From Scalesia atractyloides (lineage: Eukaryota > Streptophyta > Magnoliopsida > Asterales > Asteraceae): a stretch of DNA of 64,000 bases. Under the pieces are notes generated by a model. That model did not search any database, was not told the origin of the DNA, and saw only the letters and a list, made by a program, of their open reading frames with translations. The translations under genes were made by a program, and so were the position numbers. The stretch spans positions 49,175,137-49,239,136 of the forward strand of contig CAMTDV010000017.1 in the NCBI GenBank assembly GCA_947069175.1. The letters run 5' to 3'. Shown here piece by piece: positions 9,370-19,359 of this stretch (positions are counted from its first letter, which is position 1; each line of letters starts with the position of its first letter).

Positions 9370-12300
9370 ATGTCTCTAAGTCAAATGAACACTGTTGTAC
9401 AAGCCGAACTTGAAACTGGAACTACCACTAGACCTCTTATGTTGAAAAGATCGGAGGACTTTAGCAGTTGGAAGAATCGTATCAAGGCATTCTTTGAGTA
9501 CACCGACTATACTTAATGGATGTCTGTCACTGTTGGATCCCATGTCCCTGTGATCATTCAAGATGATGTTCGAATTGTCAATGAAGATCCAACCACCTTT
9601 ACTGAAGAAGACAGAGCCTTGATTCAACGTGACCGCCGTGCTCATGCTGCTCTTACCATGGCTTTGAACAAAGACGGCAACAGCTTGTTCGAAGAATACA
9701 CGTCGGCACATGATCTGTGGTTGGCTCTCATTGAGCACTATGAAGGAAATCAAGAGTTAATGGATAACAAAAGAGACATGGTTCAGAACGAGTATGATAT
9801 GTTTGGAAGCGTTCAAGGTGAAAGTTTATTTGATCACATTAGCAGATTTCTAAATCTGCTGACCAAGTTGAAGAAAGTTGGTAACCTCGTTGCCAACTAT
9901 GCTTCAATTAAGAAACTTTTGGATTCACTTCCAAAAGAATGGAGATTGCAATGCATGATGATCAAGAGAAGCTTTCTATGCAGCATCACACCCGTCACTC
10001 TTTCTGACTTGATCAATAATCTGAAGGCTTTTGAAGTGGATGTCATCAAAAGAGAAATGAATCAAACTGGGCAAAAATCTGCTCAGTCAGTAGCTACTGT
10101 CATCCCCAAGAACATGGCTTTTCTGGCTCCAACTAGCTCAGGTGGATCAAGCTCTCAAAGTGCCAACGCATCCTACAACAATGCTTCCGCTAACTCTGCT
10201 ATGATACCACAGTCAAATGTGAAAACTATTGTGGTGGCGGATGCACAAGTACTCAAAATATCCACGGAACACGTTGCTTTGTTCAACACTTTCTTAAGCA
10301 GTTATGAAGCTCTTATGTCTGGGGAATTGAAACGTGATTACCTTACTGCTGAAGACATGTATAAGGTGGATCCAGATGACATGGAAGAAATGGACTTAAA
10401 GTGGCAAATGGCTATGATCACTCTTCGCCTGAAAAGTTTCAAGACAAGACAGGGAAGAGATTATCTCTGGGAAAAGCCAGTTTCGACAAGTCAAAGTTAC
10501 GATGCTACAACTGCAAAGACCTTGGACATTTCAAGAGAGACTGCCCTTTGCTAAAAAGAGAAAATGCTGAAATTGCACCTGTCAGAAGGCCGATTGCTAT
10601 AGAGGGAAACACAAATGCTGCTGACAATACTCCAAAGGCACTTGTTGTTGAAGATTACGATTGGGCAGATGAGATTGCTGAGACGAAGGAAGAAGTGAAT
10701 AAGGCTTTGATGGCTAAAATCTCTAAGGAACCAAAAGAAACTGCTCAGGTCTCTACCACCAAGACAAAAACAGAGTCAGCTGCTCCACCCTCTAAGTGTG
10801 TCTCTAACAGAACTGCTGGCATTCCAAAGGAAAATTCAGATGACAAGGGTCTAAAGAGCATTGTGAACTAAACTGATGAAGACGCTGAAATGAAAGCTTC
10901 AATGGATGGCAAAGGTGAAAAGAAGAAAGGTAGTGAAGCTTCTGCTGTTGCAATGAAGGCTGAGTCTGCAAAAGAAAAGGAAGATAAGGATTTGGTAAAC
11001 AACATTCCATATGAGTTCAAAGCAAAACTATGCTCGAAACCGTGTATGAACATCGTGGCACACTACAAATCAATCAACCGTGACCTTATTAAAGAAAAAG
11101 AAAGAAGTTTTACGAATAAACAAAGAAGTGAAACTCAACGAAGCTGCATATCAGAGAAAGTTGAATTCGACCTTAACTGAAATGCAGTCTTTAAAAGAGT
11201 TGCTTTTTAAAAAAGATTTCATTATAAACGATCAAGCTAAACATTTAGAAATTTCTGAAATCAGGAACACTAATTTGCAACTTACAATTGATAAATGGAA
11301 TGTTAGCAAGAAGGCACTGGTTGATATCAAAAATAGCCAACGACCGTCATATATAAAAGATGGCATTGGGTACAAAGACAAGCTGGGAAATGAAAGAAAA
11401 ATCTTTCCACCTCCACACAGCAAAAATTATGTACCCATGGCAACTCCTCATCCTGAAAATGATTTAATTGACAAAAGTAATTTAATTACTCAAAGTGTCG
11501 ATTACTTGAATGATAAAGATACTAATATTTCTAAAGTAATACAGATGCAAATGAGTGTGAAGTGTGTGCGATGAGGAAGGTGAACGCACAAAAATAGTCA
11601 TAGGTTATTCAGGCGACAGTTATACCACAGTAAACTGGTTCGCCTGGAATTGTGGAAAAACAAAAGACAAATCTATTTGGGATGAATGTAATAATTTAAC
11701 TAGGATGGATAACTTTCTTAAACCTAGCTTAAATATTCGGGATAACTGTAATAGGCATATGCCTAAACCTTTGACCCAAAACCACGAGAACGTAGTGGTT
11801 GAATGCATGGACTTGAATTCTGCCTTTTGTGATGAAAATGTTTTGCGTGAATCACCTGTGTTTGTTCCAGAATTTGAAGATTAATAGATTCGGAAAATTC
11901 CTTACAGAAGAAATTCCCGAGTTTGTTCCATCTTGTGTAGGTGCTTTGGAGGATGAATAAGATTCAAGTCAAGACTCAAGTCTAGCATGTAGCAGTGGGG
12001 ATTCAACCATATCTGTCTCAACCTGTGATGAAGAAGATTCTAGTGATGACCAAAGATTAGATAACTCAAGTGTAAATCAAGAATCATCTTCATCCGAATA
12101 TGAGTCAGAAGAAGAATTCACAGAGGATGAAAGTCGGCTCGACAAGAAAATGACAAATTCAAGCGTCGACAAAACAAGCAAAGATTCTTGCAGCTCAAGA
12201 CACTCATCACATACATCATCTTCAAACGCCTCATCCTCCAAAAGAAAGAAAAGGCGTTGCATGAAATGCTTTCGTTGTGGTCATTTAGGACATACAGTGA

Positions 12301-12496
12301 AGCATTGCAAAAACAAGAAATTTTCTAAACCAAAAACAAATTTTGTCAAAAATTCACAGAGCAATTTGATAGCTTTACAAAATCCGTGAAGAACTTAGTT
12401 AACTCATCATGTTTATGGAAAAGAAAAGAAGATGTAAATCGTCAAAATCATGATATATTAAAATTAAAACAAGTTTTGATTCCGAAATCTAACTAA
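9370..12496 (+). pseudogene. gag: gag of element B, degenerate
   Basis: Start chosen at the ATG at 9370 (ATGTCTCTAAGTC); this frame leads into the long 9520-10554 frame. It resembles plant copia gag of the UBN2 type. A VDPDDMEEMDLKWQMAM stretch is followed by a CCHC knuckle (10503-10544, CYNCKDLGHFKRDC), then an acidic and coiled-coil linker. A serine-rich basic stretch and a second knuckle (12267-12308, CFRCGHLGHTVKHC) follow. The end reads IPKSN then TAA at 12494-12496, as in C and D (AWVPxxN-stop). Lesions: TAA at 9514-9516, a one-base shift near 10437, TAA at 10869-10871, a shift near 11095, and more near 11570-12150. Gag would form the particle and bind RNA; this copy cannot. Confidence 0.85.
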
Positions 12497-12552
12497 CTTG
12501 TATATATTTTGTTGTTTGTTGTATTATGGAATAAACTGCAAAATGGCTTCGT

Positions 12553-15500
12553 ATGCTCATGGAATATATTTGGCACGTGGACAGTGGATGCTCAAGGCAT
12601 ATAACGGGTTTGAAGGAGCTGTTAAAGAATTTCCAATTCATTGATGGTGATTTCATCTCGTTTGCTGGAGTTGAAAAGGGTGGAAAAATAGTTGGAATTG
12701 GAGACGTAGTATCAGAGGCTCTTACTTTAGAGAATGTGAATTATGTTCCAGAATTGTGCTACAATTTTATGAGCTTATCACAAGTCTGTGACAAAGGGAT
12801 CTATGTTCTTTTCAATAATGTCGAATGTCTCTTTCTCAAGCTAGAGTACTCAGTTCTCGCGGAAATGATTCCATCAAAACAACACCTATGTCCTCAACAG
12901 AAGAATGCCAAAACAAATGAGCAAATGACATGCCTAATTTCTAAGGCCTCAGAATCGGAATCACTGCTTTGGCATAGGCGCTTGGGGCATGTGAATTTTA
13001 AAAATATGAATAAACTTTCACAACTGAATCTTGTAAGAGGTTTACCAGTAAAAGAATTTCCTTTTTCTGAAAAATGTAGTGCATGCGCTCAGGGTAAGCA
13101 ACACAAAAAGCCTCACAAGTTCAAAGCAGTGAATACGATCACAACACCATTGCAATTGCTGCACATGGATCTTTTTGGCCCTATTAGTGTTAAAAGTTCA
13201 GCTAAAAGGTCTTATTGCTTGGTGATTACAGATGATTTTTCTTACTTTTCATGGGTTTATTTTCTTGAAGCAAAGAGCGAAACGACATCGATTATTCAGA
13301 CATTTATACCTATGATGGAGAACGTCATAAAACTGAAGGTCAAATCAATCAGAAGTGATAACGGATCAGAATTTAATAATCAGACGGTTATCTCATTCTG
13401 TGAAACAAAGGGGATTAGACTTCAGTACAGTGCAGCAAGAACTCCCCAGCAAAACGGTGTAGAACACAAGAATAGAACACTCATTGAAGCCGCTTGAACT
13501 ATGCTGGTAGACTTGAAGCTTCCTATAATCTTCTGGGCAGAAGCAGTCAACACAGCATGCTATGTCTTGAATCGAGTTCTTATCGTCAAACCTCATGGAA
13601 AAACTGCCTATGAACTTCTTTTCAAGAGAAAGCCTATGATAGATTTCTTTAGACCGCTCGGATGCTCATCTACACTCCTCAACACTGAAGACAATGTTAT
13701 CAAGTTCGAAGCAGTCGGTGATGTGTGTTATTTCATGGGCTATTCATCCACTCAAAAAGCATATCGTGTCCACAACAAACGAACCAAGATGGTGGTTGAA
13801 TCTCATTATGTTGATTTTCAAAAAGGAAATTACACCAACACCGGAAGCTCTCCTGATTGGTTCTATGATGCAGACATTGTTTTCAATACCTTTGACATTC
13901 CTGAACCCGCTCCCGAACCGATAGAAACCACTCAAGTAGAACCATTTTTTGATTCGTCAGATATTGGTTTTACTCCCTTCACTACTCGCATCACTCCTCT
14001 CTCTGCTGATCCAATTATTCTTGTGGAAGAAACAAATGGTGACACTTCGACTGAGAATGCATCTGCAAATGATGCTTCTTCCTCACAGACGAATGTGAAT
14101 GAACCAACATAGGAAGATGGACTTCCAATCATCTATGTTGATGAACACTTCTCCAATCTACCTGAACAAATCGAAACCCACATCAATGCAGGATACAAGA
14201 CAAATCGGAATCATCCACTTGAGAATGTCATCGGTCCTGTAGAAGATGGTGTGCGAACTCGTGGTCAAACTTCTGTCATCAAAAAAGGACTGTATGCCGC
14301 CTTTTTATCGCAATCTGTGCCACATGACATAGAAGAGGGAATTCAAGACTACAGCTGGGTGCAAGCGATGCAGGAAGAATTATCTCAGTTCCGGAAGCTT
14401 AAAGTTTGGGAGCTTGTTGATTTACCTGAAGGAACGTTTCCAATTGGAACAAAATGGGTATTCCGAAATAAGATGGATGATTGTGGGGTAGTCACAAAGA
14501 ACAAGGCTAGATTGGTCGTTCAAGGTTTTCGACAAGAGAAAGAGATTGACTACGAAGAAGTTTTTGCACCAGTTGCACGTTTGGAAGCTATCAAGATATT
14601 CTTGGCATATGCATCCTACAAAAACTTCAAATTTTAGATGGATGTAAAACGTGCCTTTCTATACAGGGATATAAAGGAAGAAGTCTATGTCTGTCAACCC
14701 CCTGGCTTCGAAGACCCACACTTCCCTAAACATTATTACAAGCTCGATAAAGCTCTCTATGGTCTTCACCAAGCTCCTCGAGCATGGTACGAAACTTTAT
14801 CAACTTATCTTCTGGGATGTGGATACACTAGAGGAAAAATTGACATTTTTTTACTCTCTTCACAAAAAAAATCAGAGACAATGTAATACTGGTTCAAATT
14901 TATGTAGACGATATTTTTTTTGGTCAACCAATGAAGCGTTATGCAAAGAGTTCGAAAAAGTCATGAAAGCAAAGTTCAAAATGAGTATGATGGGCGAACT
15001 CACGTTTTTCTTGGGATTGGAAGTAAAACAAGAGAAAAGACGGGATTCTAATTCATCAAGCTAAATATATCATAGATATACTTTCCATGTACAACATGAA
15101 TGATTGCAAGACTGCAAGTACTCTGTTCGCACCTCAAACTAAACTAAATCTCGATCCTCAAAGAAAACCAGTGAATAAGTCCTTCTACCGCTCAATGATA
15201 GGCTCGTTGATGTATCTCACTGCAAGTAGGCCTGGCATTATGTGGGCTGTCTGCATCTGTGCACGTTTTCAGACAAATCCCAAGGAATCTCATGAGACAG
15301 CAGTCAAAAGAATCTTCCGCTTTCTGAAAGGAACGCCCAAGATTGGGCTTTGGTATCCTAAAGATAGTAATTTTGATTTAATTGCGTTTTCCGATAGTGA
15401 TCATGCAGCTTGTAAGGTTGATCGAAAACTGTCTGAGGAGGTTGCCACTTCCTAGGAAATCATTTCATATCGTGGCAAAGCAAGAAGCAGACAACTGTGT

Positions 15501-15877
15501 CCACCTCTTCTGCTCAAGCTAAATATACGACTGCTTACAGTTGCTATTCACCAGTTCTTTGGATACAAAATCAGTTGCTGGATTATGGAATCAACCTCAT
15601 GAAGACTGCTATATTCATTGACAATGAGGCGTGTCTAGGAATTGTGAAGAACCCAATCCACCACTCAAGTACAAAACACATCGAGATTCGTATTCACGCG
15701 ATTCGAGATGCATACGAAAAGGGTTACATTCAAGTAGTGCCGGTGGATACTACGCAACAAAAAGCTGACATCTTCACGAAAGCCTTTGGTAAGACCCGTT
15801 ACAACCAGTTGGTAACCTGGTTGGAAATGGTTAATTTCCTTGAGTGGCAATTAGCTTTGTTGACTAGCCTATTGTAG
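12553..15877 (+). pseudogene. pol: pol of element B (protease, integrase, RT, RNase H), degenerate
   Basis: Protease: WHVDSGCSRHITG, Asp at 12580. Pre-integrase zinc region: LLWHRRLGHVNF with CSACAQGK. Integrase core: Asp at 13168-13170 (HMDLFGP), Asp at 13357 (RSDNGSEF), Glu at 13462-13464 in an NGVEHKNR that is one residue shorter than usual. RT: KWVFRNK, KARLVVQGF, FAPVARLEAI, LYGLHQAPRAWYE and YVDD at 14901-14912. RNase H: the first Asp is in FSDSDHAAC, but the usual AEAEY reads AQAKY, so the catalytic Glu is lost. Lesions: TGA at 13495-13497 (from CGA), TAG at 14635-14637 (from CAG), two shifts flanking YVDD, and shifts near 15060 and 15455. Domain order protease-integrase-RT-RNase H is diagnostic of Ty1/copia. 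The start is uncertain; the frame differs from that of gag. Confidence 0.93.
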
Positions 15878-15993
15878 ATACTCTATCTTTAATTTTCTTT
15901 TTTTAAGTATCGAAAACTCATGCCCAACAAAAAGATTTTCTGCAAATTAAAATTTCATTTTCAAAGGCAATGGACAGACGAAAATAAAATGTT

Positions 15994-16002
15994 AGGGGGG
16001 GA
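15994..16002 (+). other. First purine tract of B, after pol
   Basis: TTAGGGGGGGAAG, about 115 bases after the pol stop. Extra purine tracts after pol are typical of Sireviruses. A second stands before the LTR at 37527. Confidence 0.7.
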
Positions 16003-16289
16003 AGATATTCAGAAAATAAATAAACTACTTGACTCCTGTTTAAGAAATGATAGAAAACTGCTAACACTTTTGTTGGTCTTTGAAACAGAAAAAGCAAAAT
16101 CAAGACGCGAGGCAAAGAAGATCAGGGTACCAAGCAACGACGTGTCAGTAGATTCAGCAATACTCTCGAGTAAACTGCGATTAGGCGATAAAAGACAAAT
16201 CTTACACAAGAATTCTGGATACCCACAGTACTGTGCTTCTTCTGGGTAACACGTTGCGGCATATGGCTTAATGGTCTTAAATCTTGCGT

Positions 16290-16680
16290 TGATAGATTGC
16301 CAAAGTCTGAGATTTCGGGTCTTTGTATAGTTTGTCGTTCGGGGATATCATAATCTCTCTTCTGTTGCATCAAGAAACATGCAGACCTAGACACGACTAT
16401 GATATGTTATCTAAAAGAGTCCAAGAGGCCAAAACCGTACAATTGAAAAGGCTCAAAACAAACGAGCTAATCAAAAGTAATCGTACCACAACGAGGTATC
16501 TGCCTAGCCCTGGTCAGGACTTCAACTGGTCTCTTTGACTGCACAAATGTGCATACCTGTTCACCATTGCGCTGACCTTGTATCTCCAAAAACGAATGAA
16601 TTCGATATACTCACCCGTTATGAGGAACCTTTGTGCATACCTTGATCGCGGAGGTATGTCCTGACGTGGGACTTGCGACC
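16290..16680 (+). other. Conserved noncoding zone of B (two blocks)
   Basis: Block 1 (16290-16354: GATTGCC, TCTGAGAT, GGGTCTTT, CGGGGATATCATA) and block 2 (16603-16680: GATATACTCACCCGT, GTGCATACCTTGAT, GGAGGTATGTCCTGA) recur in order in C (29281-29340 and 29571-29634) and on the minus strand in D (59073-59017 and 58686-58619). No ORF is conserved there. The remainder of 15878-17139 has no other feature I can support. Confidence 0.7.
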
Positions 16681-17139
16681 ACAATACTCTAATCATCTAG
16701 CAGGAGTGGGGACGATTGTAATTCCTGTCAATATTACCAAAACATGATAAAACACTCACCGAAAGCATGTTGAAAGAAGGATGCATGGATTTAAGAGGAC
16801 AAACATACTGACAGTTTTTCTTATGCCTTGATTATTCAAAATTTTAAACAATAAATTGACAAAGTGTTGACAATGTGATCTTTTGCAGGATTGTTATGGA
16901 ATTTCAAACAAATCGGAAAATTGTGAAAAAGGAGCTTCCTCGGTTTGAAAAACTAGTTTCGGTGTCCAAATTGCTAAATTTTTGATTTTTCTAAAACTAA
17001 TTTTTCATTTGTTTTGCAGTAATTAAAACTAAAATGGGCATGATTTTCTAGAAAATCTAAGTTTTTCAAGCGTATTTATATTAGATTTCTTAGAATTGAA
17101 GAATCCTCTAAAAGAACCTCACCAGGTGTAATTATCATA

Positions 17140-17186
17140 CCAGCGTAATTAATAATTACGCTGGTAGATATTTATGGTATATATAC
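17140..17186 (+). promoter_or_regulatory. Internal promoter of B third ORF: palindrome plus TATA
   Basis: A perfect 25-base palindrome (17140-17164; arms CCAGCGTAATTA and TAATTACGCTGG around one A) is followed 14 bases later by GTATATATA (17178-17186). A pyrimidine-rich leader (CTTTTTTTTTTACT, then CTCTAAAACTCTCAAG) comes next. The core GCGTAATTA palindrome is shared with the LTR promoter, where it also lies just upstream of TATA. Promoter activity is inferred. Confidence 0.65.
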
Positions 17187-17311
17187 TCACTTTTTTTTTT
17201 ACTTTTTACCACATTCACTTTCAAAATTTTCATTTTCTTCAAACTCTAAAACTCTCAAGAACATATATCAAACCTATCTCCAATCTGATCTTTGCAATTA
17301 ATCGTTATACG

Positions 17312-17783
17312 GTATGTATAGATTTGATTTCTGATTAATTACACGTAATTTACTTCATTCAAATCCGATCTAGAATGTACAAAGTTTCAATTAGAATCAA
17401 GTTCGGTTTTGGGTTTGAATGTTTTAAGGGTTTATGAAGAAAAGTTGGAATGTGGCGGATTTAACTTGATTTTAGCGTATTACTATGAATGCAACGTATT
17501 TGCTTCAAGTCTGTGATTAGCGAAGTTACGACTAGAACGCGAGTTCAAGCAACCGGCGTAATTGATTAATTGCGCCGGTAGAACAGCGTAGATGAACTTC
17601 CACGCTGCTCAGAACTTAGTGAACAAGGATTAACTACGTTGTCATAAGTCAACGTATATATCCAGCGAATTTAATGTCTTTTTAGCGTACATAGCTCAAA
17701 TTCTAGCGAAATTGTTTTTAAATCAACTTTTGTAAAATTTGTAAATATCCTAACATACTAATCTGTTAAGTACACTCAACCAG
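17312..17783 (+). other. Candidate 5'UTR intron of B third ORF
   Basis: A donor-like ACG|GTATGT at 17311/17312 and an acceptor-like CAACCAG ending 17783, with a branch-like TACTAAT about 25 bases before it, bracket 472 bases. They contain another near-perfect palindrome (17552-17579; arms ACCGGCGTAATT and AATTGCGCCGGT) and many AGCGTA/AGCGAA words. The ATG of the third ORF follows at 17818. The pyrimidine tract is weak. Introns in equivalent places are proposed for C and D. Confidence 0.45.
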
Positions 17784-17817
17784 AATCTCACTTGGCTCGT
17801 GTTCATGTGTACATAAA

Positions 17818-18373
17818 TGGTGAAGGAAATGTTCTGGGATCCAACCATGAAGCACAACCAACCCATAATACTGAGCGATCCAGTAAAGGATTTCGAAGAC
17901 GCTATGGATTGGTTATCAAGGAGTAGAATCAACTATGCTATTCAAGCAAATACATAAATCTACCCAATTCACATCGAAGAGTCATGGAAAACAGCTAAAT
18001 CCAAGACTGTGGATCCAGTCAAACGAATCACCGCAACAGTTCGAAAAAAAGAGGTGATAGTAACCGAGGAGAGAATTCGAAGGTCTTGTGTCTGGGAGAC
18101 AATTCAAGTGATCCAATGAGGCTAGAAGAAGCTATTTTGGAAGGATTTCGCGGGATGAATTATCAAGGTGATTTTAGAAGAAAAATGAAATAAAGAGGAG
18201 CGGGTTAACGAGAGATTGGAGATATATTATGCACGTATTTGCAATGAGCCTGACACATCGAAGGGGGATATGATGGTTTAAACTTGGAATGGTCAGCTGC
18301 CATGCTTAATCTCAGCACAAACCAGCCATTCAACATCTTAGGATTAATTTTCTACTGTATGGTTGATAATGTA
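17818..18373 (+). pseudogene. Third ORF of B, N-terminal part (interrupted by element C)
   Basis: Start at the ATG at 17818 (ATGGTGAAGGAAATG). Motifs SRINYAIQANT, an ESWKTAKS stretch and an ITATVRKKEVIV stretch match the N-terminal module of the A', C and D third ORFs. An in-frame TAA lies near 17954, with a shift about 150 bases later. The frame runs up to the insertion of C at 18373. It resumes at 35332, so the YPRFVQLLIND motif is restored across the junction. Function unknown. Confidence 0.7.
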
Positions 18374-18774
18374 TGTTGATACATGATGTCTATTTTCTAG
18401 GTCTTGGATCGAGTCTGTGAAATTAGGGCTTAAAAGTGTTAGATTTGGATTGTATTTATATTGTAATAGCACAAGTTCGGCCAACTTGTGTGAAGATAGG
18501 ACAAGTTCGCCCGAACTTGTCCTGGCCATTCCTCAGTTTGAGCGAACTTGATGCTCTATATATAGGTGTCTTGGGTCTTTCATTGTTATAACTTTGCATT
18601 CTTGACGGTGAAGCTCTGTCGGTTTGGAAATTACATTTTAATACTTTTGGACATTAATAAACCGATCTTTAAACAGTAAATCTTGTGTATTCGATTAACT
18701 AATCACGTAAATTCCGCATACGATGACTATAGATACAAATTAGGTTCCTATGCATCAAAGGAACGATCCTAACA
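18374..18774 (+). repeat. 5' LTR of element C
   Basis: TGTTGATACATGATG to CCTAACA, 401 bp, matched by 34949-35326. It contains ACAAGTTCGCCCGAACTTGT at 18501-18520 and related half copies, just upstream of TATA. Confidence 0.95.
18501..18565 (+). promoter_or_regulatory. LTR promoter of C: palindromes plus TATA
   Basis: The 20-base palindrome at 18501-18520 and a degenerate copy near 18537-18553 precede CTATATATAG (18556-18565). The 3' LTR repeats this, with palindromes near 35048 and at 35077-35096. Confidence 0.72.
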
Positions 18775-18776
18775 AG

Positions 18777-18789
18777 TGGTATCAGAGCC
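18777..18789 (+). other. Primer-binding site of C (initiator Met tRNA)
   Basis: TGGTATCAGAGCC, 2 bases after the LTR. Confidence 0.93.
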
Positions 18790-19013
18790 ATGGATACCTA
18801 ATTTGCTGAGATCTACACAAGAAACTCTCTATTTCTACCCATTTCTTTCATTTTTCTACAGTTTTTCACAAAAATGATGAACCTACGGTTAAAAATGGTT
18901 AAAATTTGAGTATGTCATACATAATCACCTAATAACAAACCCTTGAAAGTTTCAGAACCAAATTCAATCGATTTCATGTCAAAAATGTCAAAAAACCATG
19001 TCCGGTAGACAAA

Positions 19014-19296
19014 CTTCGCGCGAAGTTCAAGCACAAGTTCGCCCGAACTTGGCTTAATTTCACAAGTTTTTGTTGATTTTGATCAACTTCGACCGAAGTT
19101 GGCTGTTGTTTTCGAAGTTTTTCAAAAAATTTGACCAAGTTCGCCCGAACTTGTCAAGTTTTTGCAAAAATTTTCTACAAGTTCGCCCGAACTTGCTTAA
19201 AATTGAAATTTTCTGAAAACTTTACACAAGTTCGCCCGAACTTGTTGAAATTGAATTTGAATATTGTTTTTTGCACAAGTTCGCCTGGACTTGTCT
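19014..19296. repeat. Palindrome array in the gag leader of C
   Basis: About seven copies of the family palindrome ACAAGTTCGCCCGAACTTGT, or its inverse type AACTTCGCGCGAAGTT, spaced 25-55 bases apart. They fill the leader between the primer site and the gag ATG at 19360. The intervening sequence is A/T-rich, with nothing else visible. Confidence 0.92.
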
Positions 19297-19359
19297 GTTT
19301 GCTAATAATTCTTCAAGTGTTTTTGAACGTGTTTCAGTCATATTCGTCTGATTTTCAAG

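Noticed and set aside
9376..9753. Minus-strand 125-codon frame opposite B gag
   Set aside because: Shadow of the gag coding strand; no equivalent opposite gag of C or D.
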